DNA from: JAKAWQ01 sp035503055
GTDB lineage: Bacteria > Pseudomonadota > Alphaproteobacteria > Acetobacterales > Acetobacteraceae
NCBI GenBank assembly: GCA_035503055.1
Contig: DATJTV010000001.1
Span: forward strand, 1 to 22,195
Reading direction: 5' to 3'
Length of the DNA: 22,195 nt
Of this stretch, positions 1 through 5,797 are shown piece by piece. The position numbers and the translations under genes were made by a program. The stretch's first letter is position 1. The number at the start of each line of letters is the position of its first letter. The notes below the pieces were generated by a model, which searched no databases, had not been told where the DNA came from, and worked only from the letters and a program-made list of their open reading frames with translations.

Positions 1-83
1 TGTCCATCGCGCGCGCTTCGCGCCCATCGTTTATGGGCTGGCCGTCCGCCGCCCGCACTCCGGCCCTTGCGCTCGAACTAAGA

Positions 84-833
84 TCAGAGGTCGATCCAGG
101 AAAGGTGCCCGCCCTTGCCGGCGCCGGTATCGAGGAACACCGCAACCCCACCCGCCTCGTTCCGCCGCACGTACGGGCGCCCGTCCCGGCTCCGGCAGTC
201 GTGCCCGCAATAGACGGTGAGCCCCGCCGGAATCCGATCCACCCATCGCAGGCTCCGCTCGGGATATCCGTCCGGCTGCATCCGCCCGGTCGGCTGGCCG
301 TAGAGGGCGCGGGCGACGAGCGGCGGGACCGCCCGCTCGATCGGCGCCGGCGGCGGCGGCCCAAGCAGCATCCCCACGTCGAAGGCGGCATGGACGAAGA
401 AGCTTCTCCCCGAAACGAGCCACGCGGGCGCCCGCGCGATCGCCGCGCCCGCCCGCGCCGCCAGCTCCGGATCGAGTGAAGCGAGCGTCGCCGTCAGCGG
501 CGGATCCCGCCGCACCTGCCGCCCGGCGAGCGCGCGCGCGAGCTTGAGGTCATGGTTGCCGAGGAGGAAGAGCCCGCGCCCGGCCTCGATCAGCGCCAGC
601 ATCGTCCGAAGCGCCCCGGCGCTGTCGGGCCCATGGTCGGTAAGGTCCCCGAGCTGGACCACGAACCGCTCGCCAATCGCTGCTGCGGCGAACCCGCGCG
701 CGTCACCGTGCACGTCGCCGACGATGCGGAGCCGGGCTCCTTCCGGTAGCGCGAACGGTTGCGGCTCTTCCCGGCGCTCCGCCTGCCCGCAGGGAGTCGA
801 GGCGATGCGGGCACGCGCGAAAAGAGCTTCCAT
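84..833 (-). CDS. Metallophosphatase, PPP/ApaH-PrpE type
   Basis: A 249-residue calcineurin-like phosphoesterase, probably a cytosolic protein or nucleotide phosphatase that uses two metal ions. The family motifs appear in order: GDVHG (D40, H42), GDLTDHGPDS (D63), GNHD (N93, H94), FVHA (H148) and YCGHD (H211). The C-terminal FLDTGAGKGGHLS resembles the end of PrpE/ApaH-like enzymes. The start is the ATG at 833, because GGAG lies just upstream and the motifs begin about 40 residues later. The frame stays open back to 1001, but that extension looks non-homologous. One oddity is that the usual GDxxDRG arginine is His67 here. The downstream side is the window edge, and a DUF1345 gene lies upstream on the same strand after a gap of about 175 bases. 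The family call is firm; the substrate is unknown. Confidence 0.85.
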   Translation of the reverse strand: MEALFARARIASTPCGQAERREEPQPFALPEGARLRIVGDVHGDARGFAAAAIGERFVVQLGDLTDHGPDSAGALRTMLALIEAGRGLFLLGNHDLKLARALAGRQVRRDPPLTATLASLDPELAARAGAAIARAPAWLVSGRSFFVHAAFDVGMLLGPPPPAPIERAVPPLVARALYGQPTGRMQPDGYPERSLRWVDRIPAGLTVYCGHDCRSRDGRPYVRRNEAGGVAVFLDTGAGKGGHLSWIDL

Positions 834-1008
834 ATCTCCGTCCCGGGCGCGGCACGCGGCCGCGCGAACCGAGACCCTATCGCGATTTTCGCCCTCGGTC
901 CAAGCCGCCCGGGGTGCGGCGAGCGGAAGGACCGCGAAGGTTGTGAAATGCCAATGAAAATACCCTCGCGTGGACTCTGCACTGCGCCAAAGGAACGCCA
1001 CGTTCCGA

Positions 1009-1698
1009 TTAAAGCAGGCCTGCGGCGAGATTGACGCAAAGTGCCAGGATCACGGTGTTGAAGACGAAGGAGAGAAATCCGTGCACGGTCGCGAGGCGGC
1101 GCAGCTTGCGCGATGTGACCTCTACGTCCGAGACCTGGAAGGTCATGCCGAGGACGAGCGAGAAATAGAGAAAATCCCAGTAGTCTGGCTCGCTTTCGCC
1201 GGGGAACGCGAGGCCGGCGTCGATCTCTGCACTCTGCCTGCTGCGGGCGTAATATTCGTGCGCGTAACGATAGGCGAAGGTGAGGTGCGTCATCAGCCAC
1301 GAGGCCAGAAGCGTCGCCACCACCAGCGCCAACCGGAAGGCTGTCGCACCCTTGCCGTGCGCGTCGATCGCCGAGAACTCTCCCAGGATGGCCGCGAAGC
1401 TGAAGGCGATGCCCGCCACGGTAAGCGTGAAGATCGTCCATTCCCCCTCCTCCTGCGCGGCGGCATAGGCCGGCATGCGCGCGGGTTCGGCGAGCGCGAA
1501 GCGGAGCGCGCTCGCGAGAAGGAAGAAGGCGACGCCGATATCCCAGCCGAGGATCGCGCGGCTGAGCGGGGCGAGCGTGCGCGGCAGCAGGAGCCAGGCC
1601 GCGATCCCCAGCGCCGCCCCGCCCATCAGGAGCGGCCGCGCCCGCAGCGCCAGCCAGACCGTCCGGGGAACGCGGTGCGTCCAGGAGCGTTTCGCCAT
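1009..1698 (-). CDS. DUF1345 family membrane protein
   Basis: A 229-residue inner-membrane protein of unknown function. About four to five hydrophobic segments are visible: near residues 22-38, 52-70, 87-105, 115-135 and the C-terminal stretch. The diagnostic C-terminal half is clear, with DYWDFLYFSLVLGMTFQVSD followed by VTSRKLRR, SFVFNTVILAL and VNLAAGLL, which is typical of DUF1345. The ATG at 1698 gives MAKRSWTHR and a normal family length. The frame remains open upstream, but that part is antisense to the glutathione transferase gene and is a shadow. The ribosome binding site is weak. The gene is divergent from maiA, with 69 bases between the two starts. Confidence 0.85.
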   Translation of the reverse strand: MAKRSWTHRVPRTVWLALRARPLLMGGAALGIAAWLLLPRTLAPLSRAILGWDIGVAFFLLASALRFALAEPARMPAYAAAQEEGEWTIFTLTVAGIAFSFAAILGEFSAIDAHGKGATAFRLALVVATLLASWLMTHLTFAYRYAHEYYARSRQSAEIDAGLAFPGESEPDYWDFLYFSLVLGMTFQVSDVEVTSRKLRRLATVHGFLSFVFNTVILALCVNLAAGLL

Positions 1699-1767
1699 CG
1701 AGCGAGCTTGCACCCTTGCCGGCCCGCCGCCAAAGTCCCGCGCCTGCCGGTTGGAAAGGGAAACGAG

Positions 1768-2430
1768 GTGGCGGGAAGAAAACTGTATTCCTACTGGCGC
1801 TCGCAGGCGACCTATCGGGTCCGCATCGCGCTCGCGCTGAAGGGGCTCGAAGCCGAGATCGCGACGCTCGACCTCATCAAGGGCGACCAATTCGCCTCCT
1901 CCTATCGCGCGCTCAATCCCGAGGCATCGGTGCCGACCCTGATCGAAGGAGACGCCCCGCCCCTGATCCAGTCGCTCGCCATTCTCGAATATCTCGAGGA
2001 GTGCCACCCCGATCCGCCACTCCTGCCCAGGGAGCCGCGCCAGCGTGCGCATGTGCGCGCCCTCGGCCAGGTCGTCGCGATGGATGCCCATCCGCTGGTC
2101 GTGCCGCGCGTCCGCCACTACCTCGCCCACGAGCTCGGCCTCGGCGAGCCGGTGCTGAAGAAGTGGCTCATGCACTGGCTGAACGAGGGCACGCGCACGC
2201 TCGAGGCGATGCTCGCGCGCGACCCGCGCACCGGCCGCTTCTGCTTCGGTGACTCGCCGAGCCTCGCCGATCTTTGCCTCGTCCCGCACGTCACCAGCGC
2301 ACGCATGCTCTACGACGCCGATCTAGCGCCCTACCCTACGGTCTCGCGCATCTACGATAGCTGCATGGCGCTGCCGGCCTTCGCCGCGACCGGCCCTGTC
2401 CACCAGCCGGACGCGCCGCTCGCCGGCTAG
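1768..2430 (+). CDS. maiA: Zeta-class glutathione transferase / maleylacetoacetate isomerase
   Basis: A 220-residue cytosolic enzyme that probably isomerises maleylacetoacetate to fumarylacetoacetate with glutathione, in tyrosine/homogentisate breakdown. The N-terminal thioredoxin-fold motif reads YSYWRSQATYRVRIAL at residues 7-22. Ser12 stands in the catalytic serine region, while the Cys of the eukaryotic SSCxWRVR motif is Ala14, as in many bacterial members. The glutathione-binding VPTL and QSLAILEYLEE segments follow, then an alpha-helical C-terminal domain with FGDSPSLADLCLVP. The start is the GTG at 1768, preceded by GGAAAGGGA; this gives the usual family length. No homogentisate dioxygenase or fumarylacetoacetase is in the window, so the pathway role rests on family membership. 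The TAG stop is part of the CTAG end of a palindromic element. Confidence 0.82.
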   Translation: MAGRKLYSYWRSQATYRVRIALALKGLEAEIATLDLIKGDQFASSYRALNPEASVPTLIEGDAPPLIQSLAILEYLEECHPDPPLLPREPRQRAHVRALGQVVAMDAHPLVVPRVRHYLAHELGLGEPVLKKWLMHWLNEGTRTLEAMLARDPRTGRFCFGDSPSLADLCLVPHVTSARMLYDADLAPYPTVSRIYDSCMALPAFAATGPVHQPDAPLAG

Positions 2431-2532
2431 AGCGGATCGCGCCTGACTGGAATCGCGAAGCGATCCAGGGGCGCGTGAATCCGCTCGGAAAAACAACTTA
2501 GAGCATGTTCAGTCAGGGTGAACATGCTCTAG
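2427..2532. repeat. CTAG-bounded palindromic element A (about 106 bp)
   Basis: A non-coding element starting CTAGAGC and ending GCTCTAG, so its ends form a 7-base terminal inverted repeat. Inside are several hairpins. GAGCGGAT (2430-2437) pairs with ATCCGCTC (2479-2486) and encloses CTGGAATCGC (2447-2456) against GCGATCCAG (2460-2468). A perfect 12-base stem follows, TAGAGCATGTTC (2499-2510) with GAACATGCTCTA (2520-2531). A second element with the same CTAGAGCG start and similar size lies at 8810-8918. It may be a REP- or MITE-like element and could also act as a transcription terminator. It supplies the maiA stop codon. Confidence 0.7.
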
Positions 2533-2805
2533 ATTTCGCTGCAATGGACGTTGTCGTTCTTCGGGATCTGCCTCGACGTTTTATTGTCCGGCCGCTTGGC
2601 GGTCCGGCTTCGGGCCGAGCCACGCTCGGCACGCAGATCCGGGCGAACGATCGGGTGCCGGACACCGCCGGCGAGATCTGGACCGGCACCGGCCAGAATG
2701 CGGCCTCCGCGGAAACCGTCTACGCGCCGGCGCGTGACGCCCGGCACCTCACTCCGGCTTCCACCGACGCTGTCTGGACTCCTTCGACGCAGTGAGAAAG
2801 GTCCG
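2533..2805. other. Intergenic stretch without a supported gene
   Basis: Lies between palindromic element A and the stop of the DUF1275 gene. Short open frames exist but show no recognisable protein, no good ribosome binding site and no consistent codon pattern. A perfect hairpin, GCCGAGC (2614-2620), loop CAC, GCTCGGC (2624-2630), could help end transcription from the DUF1275 side, though no T-run follows it. Confidence 0.5.
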
Positions 2806-3492
2806 TCATTGCGGCGGCAGATCCTGACGCGTCAGCCCGGTGAGGGCCACCGAGAATAGCGCCAGCGCCAGCAAGAGCGGCCCCGAGGGCCCGATCGTGG
2901 TCGTCAGCGCCGCGCCCACGCCGGCGCCCAGCATGAAGATTCCGATCGAGCCGAGCCGGCGCTGCCAGCGCTCGTTCCGGCCGCCCGCGAGTACCGAATC
3001 GGCGACCAGAGCGGCCAGCGTCAGGGTCATCACGTTGGTGGCGAGGTCGGGAACGCCGTGGCGCCGAATGAGAGCGTTCTGCATGCCCATGGCGAAGGCG
3101 AGCAATGCGATGAGGATTTCTCGGACGGCCTCGTGCGACGGCGGCGGCAAAACCAAGCTCAGAACCGCGGCCAGCGCCAGGAACACCCATTCCACGGCGA
3201 AGCCGAGACGCGTATGGCCGTACGCGCTGCGTACGATGTGCCCGCCTGCGATTACCCCCACAACGAAGCTGCCGAGCGCGACCGGATAGACGGGATGCTG
3301 GAGAATCGCGTGGCCGGTACCGAAATAGAGAGAGAAGAGCAGGAGGTTCCCCGTCATCATCTCGGCGAAGACCTCCCCGAGCGAGAGAAAGCAGACCGCA
3401 TCCACGAGTCCACAAAGGCCGGTGATCAGGAAGAGCCCGGTGATATGGGAGACCCTGGGGCCGCGCTCCCAGAGCAGGATGGGCAGCAGCAC
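2806..3492 (-). CDS. DUF1275 (YoaK-like) membrane protein
   Basis: A 228-residue polytopic inner-membrane protein of the DUF1275 family, function unknown. Six hydrophobic segments are visible, roughly at residues 17-37, 47-62, 70-88, 97-115, 125-142 and 185-220. Family hallmarks are GLVDAVCFLSLGEVFAEMMTGN near residues 28-49, the AFAMGMQNALIRR segment, and VTLTLAAL-like spacing in TNVMTLTLAALVADS. The start is a GTG at 3492 with GCGGAAG about 12 bases upstream; a slightly later start cannot be excluded. The gene stands alone, with gaps of about 300 bases on both sides. Confidence 0.82.
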   Translation of the reverse strand: MLLPILLWERGPRVSHITGLFLITGLCGLVDAVCFLSLGEVFAEMMTGNLLLFSLYFGTGHAILQHPVYPVALGSFVVGVIAGGHIVRSAYGHTRLGFAVEWVFLALAAVLSLVLPPPSHEAVREILIALLAFAMGMQNALIRRHGVPDLATNVMTLTLAALVADSVLAGGRNERWQRRLGSIGIFMLGAGVGAALTTTIGPSGPLLLALALFSVALTGLTRQDLPPQ

Positions 3493-3800
3493 GCCGGCGA
3501 GCTTCCGCCCGCCGCCGTCACGGTCCGTCTCGTCGTTCGGAACCCTCAGCGCGCCCGCCCGCGCACGATGGTTTTGCCCTGCCGTGCCGCCGATAGCGAC
3601 GTCGTGCGGTCATCGGCAACGCCAGTCCCGGGGCCGACACGTCTTCCCATCTGACCGTCCCGATCACGCGCCCGGCCGCTTCGCCCTTCCGCCAACCACC
3701 ACGTCGAGGCGCCGCGGTCACCCGAGAGGCGGTGCACCCGGCGACCGCTGGGGTACGTTATCCATCCAGCCGAGCTCTCCGCAAGGCTCGGCACTCGGCT
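3493..3800. other. Intergenic stretch without a supported gene
   Basis: Separates the DUF1275 start from the nucleoside hydrolase stop. It should hold the DUF1275 promoter and leader (minus strand), but I could not pick convincing -35/-10 boxes. The open frames here are low-complexity, arginine/proline-rich translations typical of non-coding G+C-rich DNA. Confidence 0.45.
3769..3792 (-). terminator. Candidate terminator after the nucleoside hydrolase
   Basis: A perfect 7-base stem, GCCGAGC (3769-3775) with GCTCGGC (3786-3792) and a 10-base loop, begins 9 bases past the TAA of the nucleoside hydrolase on the minus strand. No U-run follows, so it is a weak intrinsic terminator at best. The same stem sequence occurs at 2614-2630. 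Confidence 0.35.
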
Positions 3801-4718
3801 TTACGGCAATCGGGCAAGGCGCTCGCCGAGCAGCGCGAAGAAGCCGTCGGGGTCGAGCGGCTCGACCAGCCTTGTGTGGGACGAGGCGGTGGCCTCGCCG
3901 ATCGCGGTCCGCCCGCGCTCGGGCCCCGCCCCGCACTCCACCGCAAGCGAGATCGGCCGGGCGCGGAAGAGGGCGGGGCGGATCAGCCAGGCAATCGCCA
4001 GCGGATCGAAGAGCGGCATGCCGGCCGCCCCGGAACGCGGTCCGGCCACGGCCGCGAGGATGTCGCAGGCCCCGGCGAGCGCCCGCCCGCGTCCCGCCGA
4101 CCGGAGCGCCGCGATCCGCGCCTTCGTCGCCCGCACCGGCCGTCCGGCCTCGAGCGGAACCAACGTAAGCGGTCGGCCGGCCGCCGCCAGCGCCGCCAGC
4201 GCCTCGGGGTCGGCGTAGGCGTTGAACTCGGCCGCCTCGGTAGCATTCCCGGGCCCCACCGCCCCACTCATCAGCACGATCTCGGGGATCCGCCGCACAA
4301 GCTCGGGCTCACTCTCCAGCGCCATCGCGAGGTTCGTCGCGGGCGCGATCCCCACCAGCGTAATCGGCGCCTCCGCGCGCAGCAGCGCCCGAATCGCCTC
4401 CGCCGCGCCGCCCTTGGCTGCCATGCCGCCCGCCGGCAGGCGCACCCCCGCCATCCCGTCCGCCCCGTGGCCCGGCCAGCCGGGCGGGAAGGGGCCGCGG
4501 AGCCCGCGCGCCGCGCCCGCGTGCACGGGAACCTCCGCTCCTGCCAGGGCCACCACGCCCCGCGCGTTGGCGAGCGTCCGTGCGAGCGGCGCATTCCCAC
4601 CCGCTACGGTGATCGCCCGCACCTCGATCTCGGGCGATGCGAGTGCGAGCAAAATCGCCAGCGCGTCGTCCGCGCCCGGGTCGCAATCGAGGACGATCGC
4701 GCGCCGCGTCTCACTCAG
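3801..4718 (-). CDS. Nucleoside hydrolase (IUNH family), 5' end abnormal
   Basis: Probably hydrolyses the N-glycosidic bond of ribonucleosides. The metal-binding N-terminus is readable as IVLDCDPGADDALAILLAL (about 4697-4641). It is followed by GIAPATNLA, VLMSGA, EFNAYADPEA and PLFDPLAIAWL, giving about 300 residues, which is normal for the family. In group I enzymes a His precedes the last Asp (HDP); here it is Phe. The 5' end is odd: in this frame no ATG, GTG or TTG lies between the upstream stop at 4749-4751 and the TTG at 4652, which would delete the metal site. The coordinate given uses the in-frame CTG at 4718. A GTG at 4714 overlapping the tauD TGA is the expected start but is out of frame, so a small indel (real or sequencing) is likely. 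It is probably co-transcribed with tauD. Confidence 0.75.
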   Translation of the reverse strand: MSETRRAIVLDCDPGADDALAILLALASPEIEVRAITVAGGNAPLARTLANARGVVALAGAEVPVHAGAARGLRGPFPPGWPGHGADGMAGVRLPAGGMAAKGGAAEAIRALLRAEAPITLVGIAPATNLAMALESEPELVRRIPEIVLMSGAVGPGNATEAAEFNAYADPEALAALAAAGRPLTLVPLEAGRPVRATKARIAALRSAGRGRALAGACDILAAVAGPRSGAAGMPLFDPLAIAWLIRPALFRARPISLAVECGAGPERGRTAIGEATASSHTRLVEPLDPDGFFALLGERLARLP

Positions 4719-5592
4719 CCGCGAGCGCCCCGTAATCGAGGTTCGCCATCACCTGCACTCGGCGCATGGTCCGCCGTTCCTCCGGGCCATAGTCGGCGAC
4801 CGCGTTGTGCGTCGTGCCGATATTGTCCCACATCAGAACGTCGCCCTCGGTCCAGTGGTGCGCGTGGAGATATTCGTCCCGCTCCTGGTGGCGGAAGAGG
4901 CACTCCAGGATCTCGGCACTCTCGTCCTCTGCCAACCCGTCGATCCGCGTCGTATAGCCTTGGTTGGCATAGAGGACCGTACGCCCGGTGATCGGGTGGC
5001 GGCGGAAGATCGGCTGCGAGACCGGCGGCTTCTTCGCCCGCTGCTCCGCGGTGAGCGGCGCCCGCGCCGAACCCGGCCGCGCCCGCATCATGTCCCAGAA
5101 CTTGGCGAAGTCGTGCGTCGCCGTTCGCCCCGCCAGCGCCCGCTTCAGCTCCGCCGGCAGCCCCTCGTACGCCGCATGCATGTTGCGGAATTGGGTATCT
5201 CCCAGCGTTCTCCCGTCGCGCCGCGGCACTTCGAGCGCGTGCAGGATGTTCGCCAGCGCGATCTCCCGGCTATAGGACATATCGGTGTGCCAGCCCTGGC
5301 CGGCGTCGGCCAGCCCCGTCGCCTTGCCGTCGCTCCGGGCGTTGGAGAGGATCATCACCTCCGGGAACCCCGGCTCGTGGTGCGTGTTGGCGACGTTCAC
5401 CTCGAGCGCGCCGAAGCGGCGGCCAAATGCGGCGAATTCCGCCACCCCCAGCCTCTGCCCAGGAAAGCAGAGCACCCCGTGGGCGCCGAGCGCCCGCAGC
5501 AGCGCGCGGAAATCCGCCTCCGCGAGCGGCGCGCCGAGATCGAGTCCCTCGATCCGCGCCCCCAGCGTGCCCCCGCCCGGAACGATCTCCAT
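4711..5592 (-). CDS. TauD/TfdA family 2-oxoglutarate-dependent dioxygenase
   Basis: A 293-residue Fe(II)/2-oxoglutarate oxygenase, similar in length to E. coli TauD. It carries the iron facial triad: H102 and D104 in GWHTDMSY, and H262 in WDNIGTTHNAVADYG. An arginine in EERRTMRRV (R277 by spacing from H262) would bind the 2-oxoglutarate carboxylate. The ATG at 5592 is chosen because GGAGGAGGAG lies directly upstream; the longer frame to 5664 adds low-complexity sequence. The substrate cannot be read from sequence: this superfamily acts on taurine, aryloxyacetates, alkyl sulfates and other small acids. The 3' end touches the nucleoside hydrolase, implying a two-gene operon, and the gene is divergent from the EF-G gene. 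Confidence 0.85.
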   Translation of the reverse strand: MEIVPGGGTLGARIEGLDLGAPLAEADFRALLRALGAHGVLCFPGQRLGVAEFAAFGRRFGALEVNVANTHHEPGFPEVMILSNARSDGKATGLADAGQGWHTDMSYSREIALANILHALEVPRRDGRTLGDTQFRNMHAAYEGLPAELKRALAGRTATHDFAKFWDMMRARPGSARAPLTAEQRAKKPPVSQPIFRRHPITGRTVLYANQGYTTRIDGLAEDESAEILECLFRHQERDEYLHAHHWTEGDVLMWDNIGTTHNAVADYGPEERRTMRRVQVMANLDYGALAAE

Positions 5593-5658
5593 CTCCTCCT
5601 CCAGCCTCGGCTTTCGCCGCCCGCGGCGGCCGCTCGCCGCTGCTGCGATGCACAGCGC

Positions 5659-5688
5659 TTGCAAAATGGCCCCGCCCAGCGCATTTCT
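5659..5688 (+). promoter_or_regulatory. Weak candidate promoter for the EF-G gene
   Basis: TTGCAA (5659-5664) and ATTTCT (5683-5688) are separated by 18 bases, upstream of the EF-G start and followed by a leader of roughly 100 bases. The -10 match is poor. A small palindrome, TTTCTC (5684-5689) with GAGAAA (5695-5700), overlaps it. Confidence 0.25.
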
Positions 5689-5707
5689 CTAGCGGAGAAA
5701 ATCGGGT

Positions 5708-5766
5708 CCGGCCATCCGAGGCCGGTACTGCACGGGCGCGCGGGCTGAAAGCCTGGCCGCGCCCGT
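5708..5766 (+). promoter_or_regulatory. Structured leader upstream of the EF-G gene
   Basis: Two GC-rich hairpins lie between the candidate promoter and the GTG start at 5798. CCGGCC (5708-5713) pairs with GGCCGG (5720-5725). ACGGGCGCG (5732-5740) pairs with CGCGCCCGT (5758-5766), enclosing a smaller GGCT/AGCC stem. The second stem ends about 20 bases before the GGAGG ribosome binding site, so it could affect expression. No known riboswitch or ribosomal-protein site is recognised. Confidence 0.4.
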
Positions 5767-5797
5767 TGTGGTTTCCCCGCCATGATGGAGGTCCGCC

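Noticed and set aside
1..81. Plus-strand frame open from the left edge to a TAA at 79-81, a possible gene end.
   Set aside because: Only 26 codons, arginine/proline-rich, no recognisable protein; cannot be told from non-coding G+C-rich sequence.
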